Of a DNA stretch of 64,000 bases, positions 24,738-35,226 are shown one piece after another; within the stretch, counting starts at the first letter, position 1; each line of letters opens with the position of its first letter. Made by a program: the position numbers and the translations under genes. The DNA lies in the NCBI RefSeq assembly GCF_014649835.1, contig NZ_BMTU01000002.1, positions 310,001-374,000 on the forward strand, read 5' to 3'. The DNA comes from Streptomyces pilosus. GTDB taxonomy: Bacteria > Actinomycetota > Actinomycetes > Streptomycetales > Streptomycetaceae. The notes under the pieces were generated by a model. That model saw nothing but the letters and a program-made list of their open reading frames with translations. It did no database searches and was not told where the DNA came from.

Positions 24738-25711
24738 CGACCACCACCCCGCCGATCACCCTCGACGACGTCCGCTCCGCCGCCGCCCGCCTGAAGGGCG
24801 TCGCCCACCGCACCCCCGTCCTGCGCTCCCGCACACTGGACGCGCTCGTCGGCGCCGAGGTGCACCTGAAGTGCGAGAACTTCCAGCGCGTCGGCGCGTT
24901 CAAGTTCCGCGGCGCCTACAACGCGGCCTCCCGGCTCGCCCCCGGACAGCTGTCGCGGGGCATCGCGGCCTACTCCTCCGGGAACCACGCGCAGGCCGTC
25001 GCCCTGGCCGCCCGGGAGCTCGGCACCACCGCCGTGATCGTCATGCCCGAGGACGCCCCGCCCTCGAAGCGCGCGGCCGCAGAGGGGTACGGCGCCGAGA
25101 TCGTCACCTACGACCGGTACACCGGCGACCGGGTCGCCGTCGCCGAGACCCTCGCCGCCGAGCGGGGACTCGCCCTCGTCCCGCCCTACGAGCACCCGCA
25201 CGTGATGGCGGGGCAGGGCACGGCGGCCCTCGAACTCGTCGAGGAGACGGGCGAGCTGGACGCCCTGCTCGCACCGGTCGGCGGCGGCGGACTGATCGCC
25301 GGAAGCGCCACCGCGGTCAAGGGCCTCCATCCCGCCACCCGGGTCATCGGAGTCGAACCCGAGGCCGGCGACGACACCAGGAGGTCCCTGGAGGCGGGCC
25401 GGCGCGTCAGCATCCCGGTACCGCGCACCATCGCCGACGGCCAGGCGCTGCACACCCCGGGCGAGCTGACCTTCTCCGTCAACTTGCGCCTCCTCGCCGG
25501 GATCGTGCTGGTCGGCGACGACGAGATCAGGGACGCGATGCGGTTCGCCTTCGAGCGCCTGAAGATCGTCCTGGAGCCCAGCGGCGCCACGCCCCTCGCC
25601 GCGCTGCTCACCGGCCGCGCCGGTCCGCTCCCGCCCCGGGTCGGCGTGATCCTCTCCGGGGGCAACGTCGACGCCGAGCGGTTCGCCCGGCTCTGCGGGA
25701 CGGGCGGCTGA
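24734..25711 (+). CDS. PLP-dependent threonine/serine dehydratase-like enzyme
   Basis: A 325-residue fold-type II PLP enzyme. K57 in GAFKFRGAYN forms the Schiff base; SGNHAQ at 82-87 clamps the substrate carboxylate; GGGGL at 183-187 binds the phosphate; a late SGGNVD binds the pyridine nitrogen side. There is no C-terminal ACT domain, so it is a catabolic type, close to threonine dehydratase, serine racemase or threo-3-hydroxyaspartate dehydratase. It is coupled to the YheO regulator upstream. The exact amino acid, including a D- or hydroxy-form, cannot be read from sequence. Confidence 0.87.
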   Translation: MTTTTPPITLDDVRSAAARLKGVAHRTPVLRSRTLDALVGAEVHLKCENFQRVGAFKFRGAYNAASRLAPGQLSRGIAAYSSGNHAQAVALAARELGTTAVIVMPEDAPPSKRAAAEGYGAEIVTYDRYTGDRVAVAETLAAERGLALVPPYEHPHVMAGQGTAALELVEETGELDALLAPVGGGGLIAGSATAVKGLHPATRVIGVEPEAGDDTRRSLEAGRRVSIPVPRTIADGQALHTPGELTFSVNLRLLAGIVLVGDDEIRDAMRFAFERLKIVLEPSGATPLAALLTGRAGPLPPRVGVILSGGNVDAERFARLCGTGG

Positions 25712-25802
25712 CCTGCCCGCACGGACGGCATTCACCCGAATGGCGGCGCCGGGTGGACGGACGGACGATGAGGGGGTGGGGGAAGCGGAAGGGAGCAGGG
25801 GC

Positions 25803-26177
25803 ATGCTCGAGATCAAGATGCTGGAGAAGCCCGACGAGCGACGCGACTTCCCGAGGGGCCATCTCGAAGCCGTCCACATGTCGGGACTCGACTTCGCCGT
25901 GGCCACCTTCGAGCCGGGGTGGCGCTGGTCGCAGTCCGTCGGACCCATCGCCGGGACGGAGAGCTGCCAGATCCACCACAACGGGTGCGTGGTCCAGGGC
26001 CGCATGCGCATCCGGATGGACGACGGAGCCGAGGGCGAGGTCGGGCCGGGCGACGTCTTCGTCTGCTCGCCGGGACACGACGCGTGGGTCATCGGGGACG
26101 AGCCGGTCGTGGTGTACGACTTCGCCGGCGCCATGGCACAGGAGTACGCGAAGACCGACCGGCGCGTCACGCGCTAG
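25803..26177 (+). CDS. Cupin-domain protein
   Basis: A 124-residue single cupin. GTESCQIHHNGCVVQGRMRI near 50-69 and GEVGPGDVFVCSPGHDAWV near 77-95 are the two conserved cupin motifs; the first has HH rather than the full HxH-x-E spacing, so metal binding is uncertain. ATG at 25803 is preceded by GGGAGCAGGGG. The function is unknown; it may be co-transcribed with the dehydratase after a 91-nt gap. Confidence 0.78.
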   Translation: MLEIKMLEKPDERRDFPRGHLEAVHMSGLDFAVATFEPGWRWSQSVGPIAGTESCQIHHNGCVVQGRMRIRMDDGAEGEVGPGDVFVCSPGHDAWVIGDEPVVVYDFAGAMAQEYAKTDRRVTR

Positions 26178-26266
26178 CGGAACCCGCCCGGCGACGTATC
26201 CGTCCCGAGTACCCGAGCGCGAGCGCGGAGTGACCAGCGAGCGCCGCACGAGGGGCGACGGGAGGT

Positions 26267-27627
26267 TCACACCGGCAGCAGCCGGCCCACCAGGGCGTCG
26301 AGCCGGCGTACGGTGCGGCACTCGTACATCTCCACCAGCTCCGCGTACGCGGGGGCCGCGGAGTCGCCCGTGCCCCAGCGGGAGCGCTGTTCGGGATTCA
26401 GCCAGTGGACCCGGCGGGCGCGCCGGGACAGGATGCGCAGAGCCGGCAGGTTCGGGTCCGCCGAGTTGGTGCGGGCGTCGCCGAGGACGAAGACCGTCGT
26501 GCGCGAGCCCACCGCATCGGCGTACCGCTCGGTGAACTCGCCCAGCGCCGTGCCGTAGTCGCTGCCGCCGTGCCAGCCGGTGAGGGCAGCCTCCGCCCGG
26601 ATGCGCGCACCCAGGCCCTCCGGGTCGGCGGCACCGTGCTCCAGCAGTCCGGTGACCTCGCCGATCCGGTTGACGAAGGCGAACACCCGGACCTTGGAGA
26701 ACTCGTCGTGCAGCGCCTGTACGAGCAGCATCGTGAAGTCGGAGAACCCGGACACCGAGCCCGACACGTCGCACAGCAGCACCAGTTCGGGTCGGGCGGG
26801 CCGGCGCCGGCGCAGCACGGGCCGCATCGGCACCCCGCCCGTCGACAGCGAACCGCGCAGTGTCCGGCGCAGGTCGACACTGCCGCGCGCGGCCCTGCGG
26901 CGTCGGGCCGCCAGCCGGGTCGCCAGCTTCCTGGCCAGGGGCCGCACCGTCCGGCGCAGTTCGGCCAGCCGGTCCTTCCCGGCGAACAGGAAGTCGACCC
27001 GGTCGGCGGTGGGGGCCACCGCGCGCCGGGCGACCTCCTCCCGACCGCGCCGTTCCGCCACCCGGCGCCGCGCCTCCGCCGCCACCGCCCGCCGGAATGT
27101 CTCGATGCGCCGCCGGATCTCGTCCTCCAGCAGCCGGTCGGTGAACCCCGCCGCCCCGTCCCGCCCCCGTACCTCGTCCCGCACCCGGGCCAGCAGCGTC
27201 TGCGGACGCAGCCGGTCCAGCGTTTGGTACGACGACCAGCCGTCCGACCCCGGTGAACTCCCGTACCCGCCGAAACCGTCGACCGCCTCCACCGCCAGCC
27301 GGCGCAGCAGAGCGGTGTCGTCGTCGGCGAGGGCGGCCGCCAGCCGCTCGCGCAGGCGGTCCCGGTCGGCCGGCCCGCCGTCGGGCCCACCGACCCCGCA
27401 CGGGAAGTACAGGTCGAAGACCGCGTCGAACACCGGACGCTGGGCGATGCCGTGCAGCAGGGTCGCCGCCAGGCCCTCCCGGAGCAGCTCCCGGTCGGCG
27501 AGCCCCAGGGCCTCCACCGCCCGGGCCGCGTCCACGGTCTCGCCGGTGCCGACGCGCAGGCCGTGGGCGCGCAGGGCGCCGGCCAGGCCGGTCAGCCGGG
27601 CGGCGAGATCCCGGTCCGCGACGCCGT

Positions 27628-27631
<4 letters not shown>
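26267..27631 (-). CDS. VWA-domain CoxE-like protein
   Basis: A 454-residue protein with a C-terminal von Willebrand A domain: the MIDAS motif DVSGS at 288-292, then FVNRIGEVT and GGSDYGTALGEF near 355, completing metal binding. The N-terminal 250 residues are helical and Arg-rich (RRRRAARG near 243-250). Such proteins pair with MoxR ATPases as metal-insertion or complex-remodelling chaperones; CoxE serves CO dehydrogenase. It starts with GTG, overlapping the MoxR gene by 4 nt. No dehydrogenase or other obvious client is near. Confidence 0.86.
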
Positions 27632-28485
<854 letters not shown>

Positions 28486-28515
28486 CAGGATCCTCCGGCG
28501 GTGCGCGGGAACGAC

Positions 28516-28543
28516 GGTCCGGGCACCCAGGGGTGCCCGGACC
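28516..28543. terminator. Stem-loop between ABC permease and MoxR genes
   Basis: Arms GGTCCGGGCACC and GGTGCCCGGACC (12 bp, perfect) with a 4-nt loop. It lies after the leftward ABC permease gene and 31 nt before the MoxR start, so it is either a terminator or part of the MoxR leader. Confidence 0.65.
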
Positions 28544-28547
28544 TATC

Positions 28548-28557
28548 CAAGCGCTTG
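28548..28557. promoter_or_regulatory. Palindrome CAAGCGCTTG upstream of MoxR
   Basis: A perfect 10-bp palindrome, of the kind bound by LacI-type regulators such as MalR-like proteins. It lies 63 nt upstream of the MoxR start. No LacI gene is adjacent, so a role is only possible. Confidence 0.3.
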
Positions 28558-28619
28558 CTCACCCACCTGTCACGCGGTCGGGACCACCGCTCCGGCGGGC
28601 GACGGCGACCACCGCCCCC

Positions 28620-29930
28620 TCACGCGGCCGGCGCCACCGCCCGCACCGCCGGGACGCGCAGCACACGCCGGGCCGTGGCCAGACTCGTCCCGAGCGTCAC
28701 CGCCGCACCGGTCGACGCCACCGCCGCCCACACGCCGAACACCTGTCCCGGCAGCACCTCGTCACCGCGGACCACGGCGAACGGCACGATCCCGGCCAGC
28801 GCCGCCAGCGTGCCGAAGAGCACCCCGACGACCGTCAGGACCAGAGCCTCGGTGCCCACCACGCGCAGCACCTGCCCGGGCGTCGCCCCGGCGAGGCGCT
28901 GCTGCCCGAACTCCCGGACGCGGTAGGTGGTCGCCGCGTAGAGCGCGTTCACCAGCATCACGCAGACGAAGACCACGATGATGCCGACCACGGTGAAGTT
29001 GAGCGTCTCGAGGTTCTTGGCGTCCACCGACTTCACCAGCCCCGACGCCGCGACCGCGTCGCTCTCCACCGCCTGCATGGTGAGCGTCGCGGTGGACACC
29101 GCCGTGAACAGGATGAGCGACATCAGGATCCCGGCGAGGTCCCCGGCCCGCTGCCGCAGGTTCCGCACCGCCAGCCACCCGCTCGCCCCGCCCGGTACCG
29201 GACCGTCCAGCACGCCCTTCAGCAGGCGCGGTGCCCGCGCGGCCAGCCCCACCGACAGCAGGATCGCCCCGTACGCCGCGGGCGCCATCAGCATTTCGTC
29301 CGTCCCCGACAGGGCGAACGTGGAGCACACCGACACCGCACCGCACACCAGCGCTGCCCAGGCGAGGAACGACCGCGCCCCGCCGTGCCGCCGCCGCCCC
29401 CGGGTCACCCTGCGCACCGCGAGGAACGCCGCGCCCGCGGACGCGGCCAGCGTGACACCGAAGCCGGACAGCAGGCCGACGACGCCGAAGGCGTGGTCCA
29501 CGGACCGGGCCACCTGCCCGCTGTCGCGGAACACCTCCAGCAGCAGCCGCCCGCCGGCCCCCGCCGCCGGGACCGCGAGTGCCGCGCCCGCCAGGGACAC
29601 GACCACCGCCTCGCCCACGACCATCCACCTCAGCTGCGCCGGGGTCGCCCCCGAACAGCGCAGCAGCTCCAGCTCCGCGGAGCGCTGCCGCACGTTCACC
29701 GTCAGCGTCGAGGCGACGGCGAAGAACACCAGCAGCGTGCCGTACCCACCGACCACGCCGGCCGACATGCGGAGGGTCTCGGAGCTGACCGTGTCCACGC
29801 CCGGCCGCCCGGCGGTGTCGTGCAGGGACTGGAACGTCATCACGATCGCCGCGCCCAGGAAGGCGGACAGCAGCGTCGCGAGGAACCGTCCGGGGCGCCG
29901 CCGGACCGACCGCAGAGCCAGTACGAACAC
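28620..29930 (-). CDS. ABC transporter permease, FtsX/MacB type
   Basis: A 436-residue membrane protein with two FtsX-like halves: segment pairs at about 15-35, 63-85, 105-130, 148-168 and again near 265-290, 318-345, 365-385, 398-418. RSAELELLRCSGATPAQLRW near 81 and EFGQQRLAGATPGQVLRV near 348 are the two coupling-helix motifs. The permease and ATPase genes lie 3 nt apart, forming an export or signal-transmission pair, often for lipids or peptides such as antimicrobials. Confidence 0.87.
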   Translation of the reverse strand: MFVLALRSVRRRPGRFLATLLSAFLGAAIVMTFQSLHDTAGRPGVDTVSSETLRMSAGVVGGYGTLLVFFAVASTLTVNVRQRSAELELLRCSGATPAQLRWMVVGEAVVVSLAGAALAVPAAGAGGRLLLEVFRDSGQVARSVDHAFGVVGLLSGFGVTLAASAGAAFLAVRRVTRGRRRHGGARSFLAWAALVCGAVSVCSTFALSGTDEMLMAPAAYGAILLSVGLAARAPRLLKGVLDGPVPGGASGWLAVRNLRQRAGDLAGILMSLILFTAVSTATLTMQAVESDAVAASGLVKSVDAKNLETLNFTVVGIIVVFVCVMLVNALYAATTYRVREFGQQRLAGATPGQVLRVVGTEALVLTVVGVLFGTLAALAGIVPFAVVRGDEVLPGQVFGVWAAVASTGAAVTLGTSLATARRVLRVPAVRAVAPAA

Positions 29931-29933
29931 GGC

Positions 29934-30719
29934 TCACACCCCCGCCGTCACGATGTCGCCCAGGTGCGCCAGCCGCTCGGCCACCGCGTCCGCCGTCGGC
30001 GCGTCCAGCCGGCCCGCCAGCCGGCCGTCCGCCAGGAACAGCACACTGTCGGCCCAGGAGGCGGCGACCGGGTCGTGCGTCACCATCACCACGGTCCGCC
30101 CGTGCACCCGCACCGCCTGCTGGAGCAGCGTCAGCACCTCCCGCGCGCTGCGCGTGTCGAGCGCACCGGTCGGCTCGTCGGCGAAGATCACCCTCGGTTC
30201 GGTGACCAGCGCCCGCGCGATGGCGACCCGCTGCCGCTGCCCGCCGGACAACTGGTCGGGCCGGTGCCCGAGCCGGTCGCCCAGACCGACGGCGGTGAGG
30301 ATCTCCCGGACCCGCTTCCGGTCGACGCGCCGGCCGGCCAGCCTCAGCGGCAGCACCGTGTTCTGCGCGACGGTGAGCGTCTCCAGCAGGTTGTACTGCT
30401 GGAACACGAACCCGATCCGCCCGCGCCGGAACTTCGTCAGCTCCGTCTCGCTCCCGCCCGTCAGCTCGGTGCCGTCGACCCGGACGATCCCGCTGTCCGG
30501 CCGGTCCAGTCCCGCCGCGCACTGCAGCAGCGTCGACTTGCCCGAACCGGACGGTCCCATCACCGCGGTGAACGTGCCCCGCTCCAGACCGAGCGTCACC
30601 CCGTCCAGGGCCGTCACGGAACTGTCCGCCGTCCCGTAGGACTTGGTCACCTTGACCAGACGCAGTGCCTCGGGGGCGGGCCCCGGGTCGTGGTCGCGTC
30701 GTGTTCCCGTGCGCACCAT
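29934..30719 (-). CDS. ABC transporter ATP-binding protein, MacB/LolD type
   Basis: A 261-residue ATPase. Walker A GPSGSGKST at 55-63, Q loop FVFQQYNLLE near 105, signature LSGGQRQR near 157, Walker B VIFADEPTGALD near 176 and the switch His in VTHDP near 215. The sequence FQQYNLLETLTVAQN is typical of ATPases paired with FtsX-type permeases. It is the first gene of the two-gene operon, starting 87 nt left of the terminator that closes the lut operon. No sensor kinase pair is nearby. Confidence 0.9.
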   Translation of the reverse strand: MVRTGTRRDHDPGPAPEALRLVKVTKSYGTADSSVTALDGVTLGLERGTFTAVMGPSGSGKSTLLQCAAGLDRPDSGIVRVDGTELTGGSETELTKFRRGRIGFVFQQYNLLETLTVAQNTVLPLRLAGRRVDRKRVREILTAVGLGDRLGHRPDQLSGGQRQRVAIARALVTEPRVIFADEPTGALDTRSAREVLTLLQQAVRVHGRTVVMVTHDPVAASWADSVLFLADGRLAGRLDAPTADAVAERLAHLGDIVTAGV

Positions 30720-30805
30720 GTCATCGCCTCCTCCGGCACGCCCTGTGCCATGCCGACGACGCTACGGAGGAGACGGCCGCGCCACATTGGGCGCAGAACC
30801 CGTAT

Positions 30806-30833
30806 CGGGGGGTGTGCCCAGGGACACCCCCCG
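30806..30833. terminator. Terminator at the end of the lutABC operon
   Basis: Arms CGGGGGGTGT and ACACCCCCCG (10 bp, perfect) with an 8-nt loop, 8 nt after the lutC stop on the minus strand. Confidence 0.8.
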
Positions 30834-30841
30834 CAGGGGGC

Positions 30842-31483
30842 TCACCCGACCAGCACGACCTCCAGCGTGCGCGGGCCGTGCACGCCCTCCACCCGGTCGA
30901 GTTCGATGTCGCTGGTCGCCGACGGGCCGGAGATCCAGGTGAGCGGGCGGGCCGCGTCGAGGCGTTCGAGGGCCTGGGGGACGGAGGAGACGACCTGGTC
31001 CGGGACACGGACCACGCAGATGTGGTGGTCGGGGACGAGGGTGATGCGGCGCCGGCCCTGGTCGGGGGAGCCGTCCAGCACGATCGTGCCGGTCTCGGCG
31101 ATGGCGACCGCGCAGGCGGTGACCACGCTGTCGACCCGATCGAGTTCGTGGGGCGTGCTCACCGCCCGGTCGTGAACACGGGTGGGATCGGCGGCCGACA
31201 TCCATTCCGGCGGGAGACCGGGCGGCACGAGCACGGACTGTGAGCCGCGCTCGGCAAGCAGCCGCATGATGAGGTACGGCAGCTCCTCGGAGTCCGTACG
31301 ATGCACGACCGCCCGGTAGTCGGCCAGGTTCTCCGCGAGGAGGTCCACCGTCTCCTCGACGGTGCGCTCACCGTGCTCGCGCAGATAGCCGCGGGGGACC
31401 GCCCGCTCGTACGGGGTGTCGTCCACCGGCGCGTCGGCGAGGGCACGTCGCACCCGGCCCAGGATCCTCTCCCTGCTGCTCAC
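30842..31483 (-). CDS. lutC: L-lactate utilization protein LutC
   Basis: A 213-residue LUD-domain protein, the third part of the iron-sulfur L-lactate dehydrogenase complex. AVAIAETGTIVLDGSPDQGRR near 125-145 and the end motif ISGPSATSDIELDRVEGVHGPRTLEV near 180-205 (shown only in part as SGPSATSDIE) are diagnostic. GTG at 31483 overlaps the lutB stop by 4 nt. It is the last gene of the leftward rhamnose-lactate operon. Confidence 0.93.
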   Translation of the reverse strand: MSSRERILGRVRRALADAPVDDTPYERAVPRGYLREHGERTVEETVDLLAENLADYRAVVHRTDSEELPYLIMRLLAERGSQSVLVPPGLPPEWMSAADPTRVHDRAVSTPHELDRVDSVVTACAVAIAETGTIVLDGSPDQGRRRITLVPDHHICVVRVPDQVVSSVPQALERLDAARPLTWISGPSATSDIELDRVEGVHGPRTLEVVLVG

Positions 31484-32958
31484 TTCGCCGCTCCCTTCCC
31501 GCTCCGCGTACGCTGCCACCAGTCCCGGAACGGCTCCGCCGGCACCGGGGGCAGATCCCGGGTGCCGCTCCACGCCCGGCCGGGGCCCGGCAGGGTGCGC
31601 GGATGGAGCCGGCGGGTGCGTGAGGCGAGGCGCTGGCCGGTGCGCAGGGCTCCGGGGCAGGTGAACGCCCAGCGGGCGGCGCGCATCGCGGCACGCTCGG
31701 CGGCGTGCCCCTTGGCCGGCTTGAGCACCACCTTGTTGCCGCCCCGGGTCACCTCCCCGCCCTGGGCCACCCGTTCCCGCAGGTGCACCAGCACCTCGGG
31801 GATGTCGATGGCGACCGGGCACACCTCGTAGCAGGCCCCGCACAGCGAGGACGCGAACGGCAGGGAGGCGTCGACCTCGCTCCCGGTGCCCCGCAGCTGA
31901 GGGCTGAGGATGGCGCCGATCGGCCCCGGGTAGACCGAGCCGTAGGCGTGGCCGCCGGCCCGCTCGTACACCGGGCACACGTTCAGGCAGGCCGAGCAGC
32001 GGATGCAGCGCAGCGCCTGCCTGCCCACCTCGTCGGCGATCGTGTCGGTGCGGCCGTTGTCCAGCAGGACCAGGTGGAAGCTGCGCGGGCCGTCCCCGTC
32101 CGTGGTGCCGGTCCACGTCGAGGTGTACGGGTTCATCCGCTCGGCGGTCGAGGAGCGCGGCAGGGTCTGCAGGAACACCTCCAGGTCCCGCCAGGTCGGC
32201 ACGACCTTCTCGATGCCGACGACCGAGATCAGCGTCTCGGGCAGGGTCAGGCACATCCGCCCGTTGCCCTCGGACTCCACCACCACCAGGGTGCCGGTCT
32301 CGGCGACCATGAAGTTGGCGCCGGAGATCCCGACCCTGGCGCGCAGGAACTTCTCCCGCAAATGCTGCCGCGCCGCCTCGGCGAGTTCGGCGGGCGTGTC
32401 CGTCAGCCCCTCCGGGGCGGGGCGGCCCCACTCGCCCATCTCGCGGGCGAACATCTCCCGGATCTCCCCGCGGTTGCGGTGGATCGCCGGCACCAGGATG
32501 TGCGAGGGCCGGTCCTTGCCCAACTGCACGATCAGCTCGGCCAGGTCGGTCTCGTAGGCGGCGATGCCCTCCGCCGCCAGGGCCTCGTTGAGGCCGATCT
32601 CCTGCGTGGCCATCGACTTGACCTTGACGACCTCCGACTCGCCGGTCGCCTTCACCAGTCCGGCGACGATCCGGTTGGCCTCGTCGGCGTCGGCGGCCCA
32701 GTGCACGGTGCCGCCCGCCGCCGTCACCGACTCCTCCAACTGCTCCAGGTAACGGTCGAGGTGACGGAGCGTGTGGTCCTTGATCCGCTTGCCGGCCTCG
32801 CGCAGCTCCGCCCAGTCGGACACCTCGGCGACCGCGGCGGCGCGCTTGGCCCGGATGGTGTGCGTGGCGTGCCGCAGATTGCCGCGCAGGGTGGTGTCGC
32901 GCACGGCGTCCCGCGCGGCCACCGGAAACGCCGGCATCCCGAGATACGTCCCGCTCAT
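31480..32958 (-). CDS. lutB: Iron-sulfur L-lactate dehydrogenase subunit LutB
   Basis: A 492-residue protein with a LUD domain in the first 310 residues (VKVKSMATQEIGLNEAL near 113, ISGANFMVAETGTLVVVE near 230) and a ferredoxin-like region with two 4Fe-4S motifs, CIRCSACLNVCP near 321 and CGACYEVCP near 377. With LutA and LutC it oxidises L-lactate to pyruvate. Its ATG overlaps the lutA stop by 4 nt. A longer upstream frame covers lutA in another frame and is not used. Confidence 0.94.
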   Translation of the reverse strand: MSGTYLGMPAFPVAARDAVRDTTLRGNLRHATHTIRAKRAAAVAEVSDWAELREAGKRIKDHTLRHLDRYLEQLEESVTAAGGTVHWAADADEANRIVAGLVKATGESEVVKVKSMATQEIGLNEALAAEGIAAYETDLAELIVQLGKDRPSHILVPAIHRNRGEIREMFAREMGEWGRPAPEGLTDTPAELAEAARQHLREKFLRARVGISGANFMVAETGTLVVVESEGNGRMCLTLPETLISVVGIEKVVPTWRDLEVFLQTLPRSSTAERMNPYTSTWTGTTDGDGPRSFHLVLLDNGRTDTIADEVGRQALRCIRCSACLNVCPVYERAGGHAYGSVYPGPIGAILSPQLRGTGSEVDASLPFASSLCGACYEVCPVAIDIPEVLVHLRERVAQGGEVTRGGNKVVLKPAKGHAAERAAMRAARWAFTCPGALRTGQRLASRTRRLHPRTLPGPGRAWSGTRDLPPVPAEPFRDWWQRTRSGKGAAK

Positions 32959-33710
32959 ACGGCCGGTTCCTCCTCCGTGCTCGCCAGGATCTCCGCGATG
33001 TGCACCGGCCGCATGCCGGTCCGCAGCCTGGTCATCGTTCCGCCGATGTGCATCAGGCACGAGTTGTCCGCCGCGCACAGCACCTCGGCGCCCGTCGATT
33101 CGGCGTTGCGCACCTTGTCGGTGCCCATCGCCGCCGAGACGTCGGAGTTCTTCAGGGCGAAGGTGCCGCCGAACCCGCAGCACTCCTCGGCGCCGGGCAG
33201 CTCGGCCAGCTCCAGGCCCTTCACCGCCCGCAGCAGCCTCAGGGGCCGTTCGCCGAGCCCCAGCCCCCGCAGCCCGTGACACGTGGGGTGGTAGGTCACC
33301 GTGTGCGGGTAGTACGCCCCCACGTCCGTCACCCCCAGCACGTCCACCAGGAACTCCGTGAGTTCGTACGTCTTCGGCACCACCGGCGCCAGCGTCGCCG
33401 CGAGGGTGTCCCCGCGGCCCTCCGCCCGGGCCCGCTCACCCATCCGCGGATACAGCTCCCGCACCATCGCCCCGCACGACCCGGACGGCGTCACGACCGC
33501 CTCGTAGTCCCTGAAGACGTCGGAGAAATGCCGGGCGAGCGGTTCGGCCTCATGACGGTAGCCCGAGTTGTAGTGCGCCTGGCCGCAACAGGTCTGCGCC
33601 ATCGGGAAGTCCACGTCGACGCCCAGCCTGGTCAGGAGTCTCACCACGGCGCGCCCGGTGTCCGGATACAGCGTGTCGTTGACACAGGTCAGGAACAGTG
33701 CGACACGCAT
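32955..33710 (-). CDS. lutA: Iron-sulfur L-lactate dehydrogenase subunit LutA
   Basis: A 251-residue protein with two CCG (cysteine-rich) domains: TCCGQAHYNSG near 40 and ECCGFGGTFALKNSD near 177, which bind an unusual iron-sulfur cluster as in heterodisulfide reductase subunits. It begins 70 nt after the rhaB stop on the same strand with AGGAG before the ATG, and no terminator lies between, so lutABC probably continues the rha transcript. Confidence 0.94.
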   Translation of the reverse strand: MRVALFLTCVNDTLYPDTGRAVVRLLTRLGVDVDFPMAQTCCGQAHYNSGYRHEAEPLARHFSDVFRDYEAVVTPSGSCGAMVRELYPRMGERARAEGRGDTLAATLAPVVPKTYELTEFLVDVLGVTDVGAYYPHTVTYHPTCHGLRGLGLGERPLRLLRAVKGLELAELPGAEECCGFGGTFALKNSDVSAAMGTDKVRNAESTGAEVLCAADNSCLMHIGGTMTRLRTGMRPVHIAEILASTEEEPAV

Positions 33711-33780
33711 CGCGGCTCCTAGGGATCGATCATCGGGTGGATGCAGGGTAGTGGGGGAGCGGGGCCCGGGGGAGACCGTG

Positions 33781-35226
33781 TCAGCCCCGGGCGAGCCGGG
33801 CCTGCGCCGCCTGCCACCGCTGCGTGCCGCCGCGCGGTTCGTACCGCGTCAGCAGTTGCGTGCGGGTGAGCAGCCGCCGCATCCCGGCCAGGTCGCCGAC
33901 CAGGCCGTGGGCACGGGCCTGCACCAGCACGTTGCCCAGCGCCGCCGCCTCCGTCGGGCCGGACACCACCGGCAGCCCGCAGGCGTCGGAGGTCAGCTGG
34001 CACAGCAGGGCGTTGCGGCTGCCGCCGCCCACGATGTGCACGACGTCGGCCGGCTGCCCGGCGAGCCGCTGCGCGTCGGTGACCGCCTTGCGGTGGGCCA
34101 GGGCCAGCGAGTCGAGGATGCACCGGGTGATCTCGGCGGGCGTGGCCGGCGCGGGCTGTCCCGAGGCCCGGCAGGCCTCGGCGATCCGCTCCGGCATCCG
34201 CCCGGGCGCGAGGAACGCCGTGTCCCCGGCGTCCACCACCGACCGCAGCGCGGGCACCTTGCCCGCGTCGAGGAGCAACGCGCCCAGGTCCGGCTGCCCC
34301 CAGGCCCGCAGGCACTCCTGGAGCAGCCACAGGCCCATGATGTTGCGCAGGTAGCGGACCGTGCCGTCCAGGCCCAGCTCGTTGGTGAAGTTGGCGGCCC
34401 GGCTCTCCTCGGTGAGCACCGGCGCCTCCAGCTCCAGGCCGGCCAGCGACCAGGTGCCGGTGCAGATGTACGCGAACCGCTCGCCGCCCGCCGGTACGGC
34501 GGCCACCGCCGACGCGGTGTCGTGCGAACCGACCGCCGTCACCGGGACCGGCCCGGCCAGCCCGGTCTCCTCCAGCACCTCGGGCCGCAGCACCCCGGCC
34601 GCGTCCCCCGGCCGGCGCAGCGGCGCGAACAGCGAGAGGTCGATGCCGAGGCGCTCCGCGAGGCCGTGCGCCCAGTCGCGGGTGCGCGGGTCGACCAGCT
34701 GGGTGGTCGAGGCGTTGGTCAGCTCCGTGCCCTGCTCGCCGGTCAGCCAGTACGTCAGCAGGTCGGGAATCAGCAGCAACCGCGCGGCCCGCTCGAGTTG
34801 CGCCGAGTCACGGGCCGCCGTCAGCTGGTACAGCGTGTTGAACGGCGCGTACTGCAGACCGGTCGTCGCGTACAGCTCCTCGGCGGGCACCTTCGCCCAC
34901 ACCCTCTCCGCGATCCCGTCGGTGCGGCCGTCGCGGTAGTGCACCGGGTTGCCGAGCAGCGCCCCGTCCGCGTCCAGCAGCCCGTAGTCCACCGCCCAGC
35001 TGTCGATGCCGACGGAATCCACCGCGCCGGCCCCCTTCAGCCCGTCCAGCACACCGGCGTACAGCCCCAGGACGTCCCAGCGCAGGCCCTCGGGCACGCG
35101 CACCGGCCGGTTGGGGAAGCGGTGGACCTCGGCCAGCTCCAGGCTGTCGGGGCCGACGCGGCCGACCATGACACGCCCGCTGGACGCGCCGAGGTCGACC
35201 GCGGCGTAGGACCTCACGGCGCTCAT
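33781..35226 (-). CDS. rhaB: L-rhamnulokinase RhaB
   Basis: A 481-residue FGGY-family kinase that phosphorylates L-rhamnulose at O1. AAVDLGASSGRVMVG at 8-22 is the ATP phosphate loop, IDSWAVDYGL near 75 holds the catalytic Asp, TGTWSLAGLE near 247 and IVGGGSRNALLCQL near 395 bind adenine and phosphate. Its ATG overlaps the stop of the aldolase-dehydrogenase gene by 4 nt (ATGA). The length is normal for the family. Confidence 0.94.
   Translation of the reverse strand: MSAVRSYAAVDLGASSGRVMVGRVGPDSLELAEVHRFPNRPVRVPEGLRWDVLGLYAGVLDGLKGAGAVDSVGIDSWAVDYGLLDADGALLGNPVHYRDGRTDGIAERVWAKVPAEELYATTGLQYAPFNTLYQLTAARDSAQLERAARLLLIPDLLTYWLTGEQGTELTNASTTQLVDPRTRDWAHGLAERLGIDLSLFAPLRRPGDAAGVLRPEVLEETGLAGPVPVTAVGSHDTASAVAAVPAGGERFAYICTGTWSLAGLELEAPVLTEESRAANFTNELGLDGTVRYLRNIMGLWLLQECLRAWGQPDLGALLLDAGKVPALRSVVDAGDTAFLAPGRMPERIAEACRASGQPAPATPAEITRCILDSLALAHRKAVTDAQRLAGQPADVVHIVGGGSRNALLCQLTSDACGLPVVSGPTEAAALGNVLVQARAHGLVGDLAGMRRLLTRTQLLTRYEPRGGTQRWQAAQARLARG

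Noticed and set aside
28516..28557. Considered the hairpin plus palindrome as a riboswitch for MoxR
   Set aside because: A single perfect stem followed by a short palindrome has no multi-helix core of any riboswitch class I know.
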